A stretch of DNA of 64,000 nucleotides from Bacteroidales bacterium (GTDB taxonomy: Bacteria; Bacteroidota; Bacteroidia; Bacteroidales; UBA932), in assembly GCA_023227835.1 (NCBI GenBank), contig JALOCI010000008.1, positions 1-64,000 on the forward strand, written 5' to 3'. Each line of letters begins with the position of its first letter. Within the stretch, counting starts at the first letter, position 1. Made by a program: the position numbers and the translations under genes. Below the pieces are notes generated by a model. The model was not told where the DNA came from. It saw nothing but the letters and a program-made list of their open reading frames with translations, and did not search any database. This document shows positions 34,896 through 43,773 of this stretch, piece after piece.

Positions 34896-34907
34896 AAAAC
34901 AAAAACA

Positions 34908-35303
34908 ATGACTGATCCAATTTCAGATTTTTTGACAAGAGTGCGTAATGCATATCTTGCAGGACACAAAATTGTTGAGATTCCATCTTCAAAAATGAAG
35001 CTGGAATTGACCCGTATTCTCCATGAGAAGGGTTATATCCTCAGCTATAAGCTTATTGAGGGTACACCATGCAACACAATTAAAATAGCCCTCAAGTATC
35101 ATCCTGAGACTAAGAAGGCTGCAATAAAGAAAATTGTCAGGGTAAGCTCGCCGGGTTTGAGACAGTATGTAGGTGTTGACCAAATGCCTAGAGTACTCAA
35201 CGGACTGGGTATAGCTGTCATCTCTACTTCTAAAGGTATGATTACCGACAAGGAGGCAAGGGAGATGAATATTGGCGGAGAGGTAATCTGCTATGTATAC
35301 TAA
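34908..35303 (+). CDS. rpsH: 30S ribosomal protein S8
   Basis: 131 residues from ATG 34908 (MTDPISDFLTRVRNAYLAG), the universal S8 start; an in-frame ATG at 34881 would add nine residues from the hairpin region and is rejected. VSSPGLRQYVGVDQMPRVL and the ISTSKGMITDKEAREMNIGG end confirm S8. S8 represses the spc operon in E. coli; no equivalent was tested here. Confidence 0.97.
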   Translation: MTDPISDFLTRVRNAYLAGHKIVEIPSSKMKLELTRILHEKGYILSYKLIEGTPCNTIKIALKYHPETKKAAIKKIVRVSSPGLRQYVGVDQMPRVLNGLGIAVISTSKGMITDKEAREMNIGGEVICYVY

Positions 35304-35328
35304 TTAGAAATTTAACAAAAGATAACAG

Positions 35329-35889
35329 ATGTCACGAATAGGAAAATTACCTGTAAACCTTCCTGCCGGAGTAACCTTCAAGGTTGAACCGGGCAATGTG
35401 GTAAAGGTTAAAGGCCCGCTCGGAGAACTTGTACAGAAGGTGGACCCGGATATTACAGTTGCCGTTGAGGGAAATATTGTAACAGTAAGCAGACCGACAG
35501 ATCAGCCGCGTCATCGTTCACTGCACGGTTTGTACCGCGCTTTGATCAATAATATGGTTATCGGTGTCTCTACAGGATACACTATTAAGCAAGAGTTAGT
35601 GGGTGTCGGTTTCAGAGCAGAGGTTAAGGGCCAGGTTCTTGAGCTCAGCCTCGGATACTCACATGATATACACTTCTTACTGCCAAACGAGATTAAGGCT
35701 ACTGCAGAGGTAGCAAAGAAAGGAGCTAACCCGGTATTGACAATGACCAGCTTTGACAAGCAACTCCTTGGTATGGTAGCTGCAAAGATACGCTCGTTGC
35801 GTAAACCTGAACCTTACAAAGGTAAAGGTATTAAGTTTGTTGGTGAACAACTTCGTCGCAAAGCCGGTAAGTCGGCCAGCGCTAAATAA
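35329..35889 (+). CDS. rplF: 50S ribosomal protein L6
   Basis: 186 residues. MSRIGKLPVNLPAGV at the start and PEPYKGKGIKFVGEQLRRKA at the end are diagnostic of L6. Normal length, canonical position after rpsH. Confidence 0.98.
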   Translation: MSRIGKLPVNLPAGVTFKVEPGNVVKVKGPLGELVQKVDPDITVAVEGNIVTVSRPTDQPRHRSLHGLYRALINNMVIGVSTGYTIKQELVGVGFRAEVKGQVLELSLGYSHDIHFLLPNEIKATAEVAKKGANPVLTMTSFDKQLLGMVAAKIRSLRKPEPYKGKGIKFVGEQLRRKAGKSASAK

Positions 35890-35903
35890 TAAGTGGAGGA
35901 TAT

Positions 35904-36266
35904 ATGGCTTTAAATAAAATAGAGAGAAGAAAAAGGATACAGCACCGCATACGCAAGGTTGTGAACGGTACTCCAGAAAGACCGAGACTTGCTGTATTCA
36001 GAAGCAACAAGCAGATATATGTTCAGTTGATCAACGATATCGAAGGTATTACAATTATCTCGGCCAGCTCTAGAGACAAAGAGGTTGTTGAGACATGCAA
36101 GGGTAAGCCTGGAATAGAGATTGCAAAGATTGTCGGCAAACTTGCCGCACAACGTGCTGTTGAAAAAGGAATCACTGAGATATCATTTGACCGTGGAGGT
36201 TACCTATACCATGGAAGAGTAAAAAGTTTAGCAGATGCCGCCCGTGAAGGTGGTCTTAAATTCTAG
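35904..36266 (+). CDS. rplR: 50S ribosomal protein L18
   Basis: 120 residues; RKRIQHRIRKVVNGTPERPR, LAVFRSNKQIYVQLI and FDRGGYLYHGRVKSLADAAR are typical of L18, a 5S rRNA binder. A purine-rich GTGGAGGA lies 5 bp before the ATG, one of the few Shine-Dalgarno-like sites in the window. Confidence 0.98.
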   Translation: MALNKIERRKRIQHRIRKVVNGTPERPRLAVFRSNKQIYVQLINDIEGITIISASSRDKEVVETCKGKPGIEIAKIVGKLAAQRAVEKGITEISFDRGGYLYHGRVKSLADAAREGGLKF

Positions 36267-36272
36267 TATAGT

Positions 36273-36791
36273 ATGGCAAATACAAACGTAAAAAAAGTTA
36301 AGACTACCGATCTTGAATTAAAAGACAGATTGGTGGCAGTTCAGAGAGTTACTAAGGTAACTAAGGGTGGTCGCCACTTTAGCTTTGCAGCAATAGTGGT
36401 GGTCGGTGACGAGAAAGGTGTCGTAGGCTACGGTCTTGGTAAGGCTAATGAGGTTACTACAGCTATTTCGAAAGGCATTGAGGATGCTAAGAAAAATCTG
36501 GTTAAGATACCTCTTAACAAGAAGACCATCCCTCATGAGCAGGAAGCAAAATTCGGCGGTGCCAGAGTTTTCATGAAACCGGCAGCCGAAGGAACAGGAG
36601 TAAAGGCCGGTGGTGCGATGCGTGCCGTTTTTGAATCAGTTGGCGTACACGATGTGCTTGCTAAATCAAAAGGTTCATCAAATCCTCACAACCTGGTTAA
36701 GGCTACTGTTGCAGCACTTCTTGAAATGCGCGATGCATACACTGTTGCCGGTGTGAGAGGAGTTCCTATGAATAAAGTGTTTAAAGGTTAA
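36273..36791 (+). CDS. rpsE: 30S ribosomal protein S5
   Basis: 172 residues. LVAVQRVTKVTKGGRHFSFA, then VGYGLGKANEV and KSKGSSNPHNLVKATVAAL are typical of S5, which helps decoding accuracy. Starts 6 bp after rplR. Confidence 0.98.
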   Translation: MANTNVKKVKTTDLELKDRLVAVQRVTKVTKGGRHFSFAAIVVVGDEKGVVGYGLGKANEVTTAISKGIEDAKKNLVKIPLNKKTIPHEQEAKFGGARVFMKPAAEGTGVKAGGAMRAVFESVGVHDVLAKSKGSSNPHNLVKATVAALLEMRDAYTVAGVRGVPMNKVFKG

Positions 36792-36803
36792 GGAGATCAA
36801 GAG

Positions 36804-36986
36804 ATGGCAAAAGTTAGAGTTACTCAGATAAAAAGTAAGAACAGCGCAACTGTAAGGCAGTCAGAGACCCTCGCGTCTTTGGGCATTCGCAGGATTCGCC
36901 AGTCGGTTGAACTTGAACTCAACCCTGTAAACAAAGGAATGATTGAGAAGGTCCTACACCTTGTGAAAGTAGAAGAAATTAACTAA
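36804..36986 (+). CDS. rpmD: 50S ribosomal protein L30
   Basis: 60 residues; VTQIKSKNSATVRQSETLAS and GIRRIRQSVELE identify L30. Canonical position between rpsE and rplO. Confidence 0.95.
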   Translation: MAKVRVTQIKSKNSATVRQSETLASLGIRRIRQSVELELNPVNKGMIEKVLHLVKVEEIN

Positions 36987-37001
36987 TCAGGAGAATTTAC
37001 A

Positions 37002-37448
37002 ATGAAATTAAATAATCTTACACCCTCTACAGGTTCCTTAGGAAGAGAGAAGAGAATAGGACGCGGCGAAGGCTCCGGCCACGGTGGAACATCCACTCGT
37101 GGTATGAATGGTGCACAATCACGTTCAGGTTACTCTCGCAAGGCCGGTTTTGAAGGCGGTCAGATGCCTCTTCAAAGAAGACTTCCGAAATTTGGATTTA
37201 ACAACGTTAATAAAGTTGAATATAAAGCTATTAACCTATCTACACTTCAAGCGTTGAGCGAAAAGGCAGGGGTGACAACAATTACTATTGATACTCTTAA
37301 CGAGGCTGGTCTGATATCTAAGAACGACCGTGTTAAAATTCTTGGAAACGGAACACTTACAGTTAAGCTGGATGTCACAGCACATGCTTTTTCAAAATCA
37401 GCAATTGCACAGATAGAGTCACAACAGGGAAAGGCGACTAAAATCTAA
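37002..37448 (+). CDS. rplO: 50S ribosomal protein L15
   Basis: 148 residues; the Gly/Arg-rich N-terminus (GREKRIGRGEGSGHGGTSTR) and FEGGQMPLQRRLPKFGF are typical. secY begins 8 bp later. Confidence 0.98.
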   Translation: MKLNNLTPSTGSLGREKRIGRGEGSGHGGTSTRGMNGAQSRSGYSRKAGFEGGQMPLQRRLPKFGFNNVNKVEYKAINLSTLQALSEKAGVTTITIDTLNEAGLISKNDRVKILGNGTLTVKLDVTAHAFSKSAIAQIESQQGKATKI

Positions 37449-37456
37449 ATTTTCTG

Positions 37457-38779
37457 ATGAAAAAACTTATCGAAACAATCAAAAACATCTTCAAGATTGA
37501 AGAACTGCGCAAAAGGATCGTTTATACCGTCCTTTTGCTGTTGGTTTATCGTCTTGGTAGTTTTGTGGTAATGCCGGGTATTGACCCGACCCAACTGGAT
37601 AAACTGCAGTCGCAGGCTTCAGAAGGGTTGCTCTCCCTGCTCAATATGTTCTCCGGTGGTGCATTTGGTAACGCGTCAATCTTTGCATTGGGCGTGATGC
37701 CTTACATCTCTGCTTCTATCGTTATTCAACTCCTGGGAATCATGGTTCCGTATTTCCAGAAGATGCAACGCGAAGGTGAGAGCGGAAGAAGAAAAATGAA
37801 TCAATGGACACGTTATCTGACCATAGTAATTCTAGCACTTCAGGGTCCTGCCTATATGGCTAACCTGCATGTACAATTACCTGAGTCTGCATTCCTGTTC
37901 CATGGATTTTCATATAATTTGTTTGCTACAGTAGTCCTTATTGGTGGAACTATGTTCATCATGTGGTTAGGCGAGCGCATTACCGATCGCGGCTTAGGTA
38001 ATGGTATCTCTCTGATCATCATGGTCGGTATCGTTGCACGTTTACCATTTGCATTAGTCTCTGAAGGCGGCGCAAGGCTGAACCAGAGTGCCGGCGGTGG
38101 TATTCTTATGCTTGTTGTAGAGTTGATTGTATTGTTCCTTGTTTTCGTTGCAACTATTGCATTGGTACAGGGCACAAGAAAGATTCCTGTACAATATGCA
38201 AAAAGAATTATTGGTAACAAGCAATATGGAGGAGTGCGTCAATATATTCCGTTGAAGATAAACGCGGCTGGCGTTATGCCAATTATCTTCGCTCAGGCTA
38301 TAATGATGTTTCCTTTGCTTCTGTCAGGTTTTGATGCAACCCGCGGTTTGGCAGCTACACTGTCAAATTCAAACGGTTTCTGGTATAACCTGATCTTTGG
38401 TCTTATGGTGGTAGCCTTTACATACTTCTACACAGCAGTAACCGTAAATCCTACAAACATGGCCGAGGATATGAAGAAAAACGGAGGTTTTATTCCGGGT
38501 ATCAAACCAGGAAAGAAAACAGCCGAATATCTTGATTCGATAATGTCTCGCATTACGCTTCCTGGTTCGGTTTTCCTTGCCATCGTAGCGATTCTGCCTG
38601 CATTTGCAAAAATGCTTGGTATCAGTAACCAGTTCGCAGCATTCTATGGAGGAACATCTTTGTTGATCCTGGTTGGTGTGATTCTTGATACTTTGCAGCA
38701 GATAGAAAGTCACCTGCTTATGCGTCACTATGATGGTCTTATGAAAACAGGCCGTCTGAAGGGACGTTCAAGCATGTAA
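37457..38779 (+). CDS. secY: Preprotein translocase subunit SecY
   Basis: 440 residues with ten hydrophobic spans. GIMPYISASI-type segment (LGVMPYISASIVIQLLGIM), the QREGESGRRKMNQWTRYLTI loop and the C-terminal MRHYDGLMKTGRLKGRSS identify SecY, the channel of the Sec translocon that exports the many signal-peptide proteins of this window. Expressed from within the ribosomal operon, as usual. Confidence 0.98.
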   Translation: MKKLIETIKNIFKIEELRKRIVYTVLLLLVYRLGSFVVMPGIDPTQLDKLQSQASEGLLSLLNMFSGGAFGNASIFALGVMPYISASIVIQLLGIMVPYFQKMQREGESGRRKMNQWTRYLTIVILALQGPAYMANLHVQLPESAFLFHGFSYNLFATVVLIGGTMFIMWLGERITDRGLGNGISLIIMVGIVARLPFALVSEGGARLNQSAGGGILMLVVELIVLFLVFVATIALVQGTRKIPVQYAKRIIGNKQYGGVRQYIPLKINAAGVMPIIFAQAIMMFPLLLSGFDATRGLAATLSNSNGFWYNLIFGLMVVAFTYFYTAVTVNPTNMAEDMKKNGGFIPGIKPGKKTAEYLDSIMSRITLPGSVFLAIVAILPAFAKMLGISNQFAAFYGGTSLLILVGVILDTLQQIESHLLMRHYDGLMKTGRLKGRSSM

Positions 38780-38803
38780 GAAGTTCAAAAGTTCTTTGTA
38801 GAT

Positions 38804-39568
38804 ATGATAAAATTAAAAACCGAGGAAGAGATTGAGTTACTGAGAGAAAATGCTCTCCTGGTATCAAAGACTCTTGCAGAGGTTGGCAAGCATGTAGCTC
38901 CGGGTGTTACAACTCTTGAGCTGAACAGTATTGCCGAGACCTTTATAAGAGATCATGGTGCCGTCCCTGCCTTTCTTGGTTACAATGGTTTTCCTTATGC
39001 TCTCTGTATGTCTGTGAATGATGTGGTTGTACATGGCTTTGCCTCGGACTACCATCTTCAGGAGGGAGATATAGTCTCTGTAGACTGTGGAACTATCCTT
39101 AAAGGATTTTACGGGGACTCGGCATACACATTTCCGGTAGGAAAGGTTTCTGAAGAGACCGCGAAACTGCTGGAGGTTACAAAAGAGTCTTTGTACAGAG
39201 GTATAAGTATGGCTGTCGCCGGTAACAGAATCGGAGATATTTCAAATGCAATCCAGACCTATATAGAAAGCTTCGGCTTTTCGGCAGTGAGAGAGATGGT
39301 AGGTCACGGAATAGGCAAGAGGCTTCATGAGTCACCGGATGTCCCGAATTACGGGAGAAAGGGAGATGGGAAAAAACTGGTTGAAGGCATGGTTATTTGT
39401 ATAGAACCGATGATTAATGCCGGAACCAAATCGATCTTCATGCACGATGACGGTTGGACTGTCAGCACAGTGGACAGAAAAAAATCAGCTCATTTTGAAC
39501 TGACGGTCGCTATAAAAAAGGGGAAACCGGATATTTTATCTACATTTGAATTCATTGAACAACAATAA
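38804..39568 (+). CDS. map: Methionine aminopeptidase type I
   Basis: 254 residues. Metal-binding residues lie in VSVDCGTILKGFYGDSAYTF (two Asp), EMVGHGIGKRLHESP (His), and CIEPMINAGT and AHFELTVAI (Glu). It removes initiator Met from new proteins. It sits between secY and infA, the standard Bacteroidota arrangement. Confidence 0.96.
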   Translation: MIKLKTEEEIELLRENALLVSKTLAEVGKHVAPGVTTLELNSIAETFIRDHGAVPAFLGYNGFPYALCMSVNDVVVHGFASDYHLQEGDIVSVDCGTILKGFYGDSAYTFPVGKVSEETAKLLEVTKESLYRGISMAVAGNRIGDISNAIQTYIESFGFSAVREMVGHGIGKRLHESPDVPNYGRKGDGKKLVEGMVICIEPMINAGTKSIFMHDDGWTVSTVDRKKSAHFELTVAIKKGKPDILSTFEFIEQQ

Positions 39569-39590
39569 AAATTATAGGGTATAAGCTTTA

Positions 39591-39809
<219 letters not shown>

Positions 39810-39821
39810 AAATTAAATAAA

Positions 39822-39938
39822 ATGAAAGTTAAAGCATCCATTAAGAAGCGCAGTGAGGATTGCAAAATTGTAAAACGCAAAGGTCGTTTATATGTTATTT
39901 GCAAGAAGAACCCTAAGTTCAAAATGCGTCAGGGGTAA
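39822..39938 (+). CDS. rpmJ: 50S ribosomal protein L36
   Basis: 38 residues (MKVKASIKKRSEDCKIVKRK at the start, NPKFKMRQG at the end), found by reading the gap between infA and rpsM. Of the Cys-Cys-Cys-His zinc set of classic L36, only Cys14 and Cys27 remain: position 11 is Ser and the usual His is replaced in PKFK. This is therefore a form that probably does not bind zinc. Confidence 0.95.
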   Translation: MKVKASIKKRSEDCKIVKRKGRLYVICKKNPKFKMRQG

Positions 39939-39975
39939 TTTATTAATTTGTAAACAATAAAGAGAAAGAACAGAT

Positions 39976-40353
39976 ATGGCACGTATAGCCGGAGTAGATT
40001 TACCAAACAATAAACGTGGAGAGATAGGTCTTACCTACATCTACGGAATTGGTCGCAGTTCTGCCAAAAAAATCCTCTCTACATTAGGGATTGATTTAAA
40101 TACAAAGGTAAAGGACTGGAACGACGAACAAATAGCAGGAATCAGGGCACTTGTTGCTTCTGAGTACAAAATTGAAGGTGAACTTCGTTCATCAGTTCAA
40201 ATGAACATCAAGAGGTTGATGGATATCGGATGTTACAGAGGTATCCGCCACCGTATAGGTTTGCCTGTACGTGGACAGTCAACTAAAAATAACGCCCGTA
40301 CCAGAAAGGGTAAGAAGAAGACAGTAGCTAACAAGAAGAAAGCAACTAAATAG
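39976..40353 (+). CDS. rpsM: 30S ribosomal protein S13
   Basis: 125 residues; MARIAGVDLPNNKRGEIGLT, then YGIGRSSAKKIL and the RGLPVRGQ-type segment (GLPVRGQSTKNNARTRKGKK) with a Lys-rich tail. Confidence 0.98.
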   Translation: MARIAGVDLPNNKRGEIGLTYIYGIGRSSAKKILSTLGIDLNTKVKDWNDEQIAGIRALVASEYKIEGELRSSVQMNIKRLMDIGCYRGIRHRIGLPVRGQSTKNNARTRKGKKKTVANKKKATK

Positions 40354-40363
40354 AAGCTAAATC

Positions 40364-40756
40364 ATGGCAAAAAAAACAGGAACAACAAATAAAAAGAAGG
40401 TTGTAAAGGTTGAAGCTTACGGACAACTCCATGTTTCATCAACTTTCAATAATGTGATAGTTACCCTGACTAACGCTACCGGACAGGTTATAAGTTGGTC
40501 ATCAGCCGGTAAAATGGGTTTCAGAGGTTCAAAGAAGAACACTCCGTATGCAGCACAGACAGCAGCAGCTGATTGCGCTAAAGTAGCTTTTGATTTGGGG
40601 CTTCGTAAGGTAAAGGCCTATGTAAAAGGCCCGGGTGCCGGACGTGAGTCTGCAATACGTACAATTCACGGTGCAGGTATTGAGGTGACTGAGATTATCG
40701 ATGTTACTCCACTTCCTCACAACGGTTGCCGTCCAAAAGGTCGTCGTAGAGTTTAA
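40364..40756 (+). CDS. rpsK: 30S ribosomal protein S11
   Basis: 130 residues; HVSSTFNNVIVTLTNATGQV, FRGSKKNTPYAAQTAA and DVTPLPHNGCRPKGRRRV are diagnostic of S11. Confidence 0.98.
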   Translation: MAKKTGTTNKKKVVKVEAYGQLHVSSTFNNVIVTLTNATGQVISWSSAGKMGFRGSKKNTPYAAQTAAADCAKVAFDLGLRKVKAYVKGPGAGRESAIRTIHGAGIEVTEIIDVTPLPHNGCRPKGRRRV

Positions 40757-40786
40757 CCCTTATAAATTCATTTTAAATTATTTAAC

Positions 40787-41392
40787 ATGGCAAGATATAC
40801 AGGGCCTTCTACAAAAATTGCCCGCAAATTTGGAGAGCCGATATTTGGTCCCGATAAAAGTTACGAGAAAAAGAACTATCCTCCAGGACAACACGGACTG
40901 GCAAAGAAGCGTAAAAAAACTTCCGAGTACGGTACACAGTTGAAGGAGAAACAAAAGGTAAAATATACATATGGTCTTCTTGAGAGACAATTCCGCAATC
41001 TGTATGAGACAGCTTCAAAGATGAAGGGAAGAAAAGGTGAGAACCTTATTCTCCTGCTTGAAACCCGTCTTGACAACCTTGTTTACAGAATGGGTATTGC
41101 TCCGAGCAGAGCTGCTGCAAGACAGCTTGTAACACACTGCCACATCGTTATTGACGGTGAGGTATGTAACGTTCCTTCAAGGAGTGTTAGACCAGGTCAG
41201 ATAGTAGGTGTAAGGGAGAGATCAAAGAGTCTTGAGGTTATTCAGAACAATATTTCCCGTAGTGCAAGCAGATTCCCTTGGATTGAGTGGGATGGAGCCG
41301 CATTGACAGGAAAGCTTCTCAATATGCCTGAAAGGACAGAGATACCTGAAGTAATTAATGAGCAACTGATAGTTGAGTTATACTCTAAATAA
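40787..41392 (+). CDS. rpsD: 30S ribosomal protein S4
   Basis: 201 residues. MARYTGPSTKIARKFGEP at the start and the S4 RNA-binding fold (LLETRLDNLVYRMGIAPSRA, then ARQLVTHCHIVIDGE). The N-terminal zinc Cys cluster of some S4 proteins is absent. Confidence 0.98.
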   Translation: MARYTGPSTKIARKFGEPIFGPDKSYEKKNYPPGQHGLAKKRKKTSEYGTQLKEKQKVKYTYGLLERQFRNLYETASKMKGRKGENLILLLETRLDNLVYRMGIAPSRAAARQLVTHCHIVIDGEVCNVPSRSVRPGQIVGVRERSKSLEVIQNNISRSASRFPWIEWDGAALTGKLLNMPERTEIPEVINEQLIVELYSK

Positions 41393-41400
41393 AAAATAAA

Positions 41401-42411
41401 ATGGCAATATTAGCATTTCAAAAACCCGATAAGGTGATAATGCTTGATGCAACCGAAACATTCGGTCGCTTTGAGTTCCGTCCGCTGGAGCCTGGATACG
41501 GCATCACAGTCGGTAACGCATTGCGCCGTATTTTACTCTCCTCTCTTGAAGGGTATGCCATCACATCGATTAAGATACAGGGTGTTGATCACGAATTCGC
41601 AACAATACCCGGAGTTATCGAAACCGTTGTCGATATCATACTTAACCTGAAGCAAGTCCGTTTCAAAAGGATGGTTGAAGGTGAAGAGTCTGAGATTGTA
41701 AATGTTTCAGTTAGCGGTAAGCAGAACTTTATTGCGGAAGATATCTCAAAACAGATGTCTTCGTTTAAGGTACTGAATCCAGATTGGCATATATGCTCTA
41801 TGGAGCCATCTGTAACACTCAATGTTGAATTGAGGATTGGTAAGGGAAGAGGCTATGTGCCTGCAGAAGAAAACAAAGTCGAGGATGCTCCTTTCGGGCT
41901 TATTCCGATTGATTCAATTTTCACCCCTATCAAGAATGTAAAATACTCAGTTGAAAACTGGCGTGTTGAGCAGAAGACAGACTTTGAGAAACTGAATTTA
42001 GAGATTACCACAGACGGATCAATTCATCCTAAAGAGGCTTTAAAAGAGGCTGCGAAGATTCTTATACATCACTTCATGTTGTTCTCGGATGAGAAGATAA
42101 CCCTTGAGACTCCGGTTGAGGTTATAAGCAATGAACTTGATGAAGAGTCACTCCGTATGCGTCACCTTCTGTTAACCAAACTTGCAGACATGGAACTCTC
42201 CGTAAGGGCGTTGAATTGTCTAAAAGCGGCAGACATTGAGACTTTCGCAGAATTGGTGTCTCTCCAGAGAGCAGAGTTGATGAAATTCAGAAACTTCGGT
42301 AAGAAGTCACTCTCTGAGATCGACCAATTGGTTGAGCGCTACAGACTCACTTTTGGTATGGATGTAACTAAGTATAATATTGAAAAGAAAGTTTTAAAAC
42401 ATGAGGCATAA
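41401..42411 (+). CDS. rpoA: DNA-directed RNA polymerase subunit alpha
   Basis: 336 residues. The N-terminal dimerisation domain (FEFRPLEPGYGITVGNALRR) and C-terminal domain (VRALNCLKAADIETFAELVS, then FRNFGKKSLSEIDQLVE) are both intact. The stop overlaps the rplQ start by 11 bp. Confidence 0.98.
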   Translation: MAILAFQKPDKVIMLDATETFGRFEFRPLEPGYGITVGNALRRILLSSLEGYAITSIKIQGVDHEFATIPGVIETVVDIILNLKQVRFKRMVEGEESEIVNVSVSGKQNFIAEDISKQMSSFKVLNPDWHICSMEPSVTLNVELRIGKGRGYVPAEENKVEDAPFGLIPIDSIFTPIKNVKYSVENWRVEQKTDFEKLNLEITTDGSIHPKEALKEAAKILIHHFMLFSDEKITLETPVEVISNELDEESLRMRHLLLTKLADMELSVRALNCLKAADIETFAELVSLQRAELMKFRNFGKKSLSEIDQLVERYRLTFGMDVTKYNIEKKVLKHEA

Positions 42412-42970
42412 TAAGTCATTTAACCATTTGGGCCGTAAAAGCGGGCACCGTAAGGCAATGCTTGCAAATATGGCATCATCACTCATATTGCACAAGAAGA
42501 TTGAGACAACTGTAGCGAAGGCAAAGGCATTGAGGATGTACATAGAGCCATTGATTACAAAATCAAAAGAGGACTCTACCCATTCACGCCGTACAGTATT
42601 TGCATATTTGAAGCAAAAAGAGGCTGTAACCGAACTTTTCCGCGTTATTGCTCCTAAGATTGCCGAGCGTCCGGGTGGATACACCAGAATCCTTAAGACA
42701 GGTTTCCGTCAGGGAGATGCTGCTGACATGGCTCTTATCGAGTTTGTTGATTTCAACGAGGTAGCAGTTGCTGCTGCTAAGACAGAGACTAAGAAGGCAA
42801 CAACACGTCGTAGCCGTGCAAAGAAGGTGGCTGATGCTCCTGAGGCATCTGAGCCGGTAGCTGAGAAGAAACCAAAGGCTCCTAAGGCTGAGGCAAAACC
42901 AAAAGCAGCACCTAAGGCAAAGGCTCCTAAAGCAGAGGCTAAGCCTGCTGCAGAAGAGAAAGCAGAGTAA
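42401..42970 (+). CDS. rplQ: 50S ribosomal protein L17 with an Ala/Lys/Pro-rich C-terminal tail
   Basis: 189 residues against about 120-130 for the core. MRHNKSFNHLGRKSGHRKAM and ERPGGYTRILKTGFRQGDAA are typical of L17. After about residue 127 comes a low-complexity tail with repeated APKAEAKP-like units. Last gene of the operon. Confidence 0.97.
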   Translation: MRHNKSFNHLGRKSGHRKAMLANMASSLILHKKIETTVAKAKALRMYIEPLITKSKEDSTHSRRTVFAYLKQKEAVTELFRVIAPKIAERPGGYTRILKTGFRQGDAADMALIEFVDFNEVAVAAAKTETKKATTRRSRAKKVADAPEASEPVAEKKPKAPKAEAKPKAAPKAKAPKAEAKPAAEEKAE

Positions 42971-42991
42971 TTACATACTTATATTCTAAAG

Positions 42992-43021
42992 AAGAGTGCT
43001 TGTTTCAGGCACTCTTTTTTT
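42992..43021 (+). terminator. Terminator of the ribosomal operon
   Basis: AAGAGTGC (42992-42999) pairs with GCACTCTT (43009-43016), followed by a T run. Confidence 0.87.
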
Positions 43022-43065
43022 ATGTTTAAATACTGATTTACCCGATATTTTGACATCTTTGTAAT

Positions 43066-43773
43066 ATGAATAGTATTATTACAGAGGTATGTGCCTCATC
43101 TCTCAATTCTGTTCTTGCTGCAGTTGAGGGAAGAGCAGACAGGATTGAGCTTTGTCAGGCTCTTCCATTGGACGGTCTGACACCTTCACATGCGTTGATA
43201 TCCTATTGCCGCAATAATATCTCTATACCGGTTTTTGTCCTGATTCGCCCCAGAGAGGGAGACTTTATATATAATGACAATGAGACTATGGTAATGATGG
43301 AGGATATCGATTATTGCCGGAGATTAGGGATTTCAGGTGTCGTTTTAGGCTTTCTTGATAAAGATGGAGGGATAGACAAAGACAGGTTGAATGAGGCTGT
43401 AAAAAAGGCCGGAGCCATGGAGGTAACCTTTCACCGGGCTTTTGATGTATGTGCGGACTGGGAAAGAGCATTAGAGGATATAATTGAGTCCGGTTGCAGC
43501 AGGGTACTGACCTCCGGACAGGCAGCCGACTCATATCAGGGCAGGGAGCGTCTAAAGCAGATAGTCGCTAAGGCCGGTGATAGAATAACAATTCTTGTCG
43601 GCGGAGGTATAACCCCCGGGAATGTAAGGGAGATTCTGGATTATACAAAAGCAAAAGAGCTCCATTTTTCGGCAAAATCACCGTTTAGTGATAACGGAGA
43701 TGAGGTTCGCTTTGAGACCTCCTCGGAGCTAGTAAGAAAAATAGTATCAATTGTCAATAATCTAACAATATGA
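43066..43773 (+). CDS. cutC: CutC family protein (copper homeostasis)
   Basis: 235 residues with a TIM-barrel pattern. EVCASSLNSVLAAVEGRADR, RIELCQALPLDGLTPSHAL, VFVLIRPREGDF, EVTFHRAFDV and SRVLTSGQAADS are typical CutC segments. The family is linked to copper tolerance, though its biochemical role is debated. It overlaps the next gene by 4 bp (ATGA), so the two are translationally coupled. Confidence 0.93.
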   Translation: MNSIITEVCASSLNSVLAAVEGRADRIELCQALPLDGLTPSHALISYCRNNISIPVFVLIRPREGDFIYNDNETMVMMEDIDYCRRLGISGVVLGFLDKDGGIDKDRLNEAVKKAGAMEVTFHRAFDVCADWERALEDIIESGCSRVLTSGQAADSYQGRERLKQIVAKAGDRITILVGGGITPGNVREILDYTKAKELHFSAKSPFSDNGDEVRFETSSELVRKIVSIVNNLTI

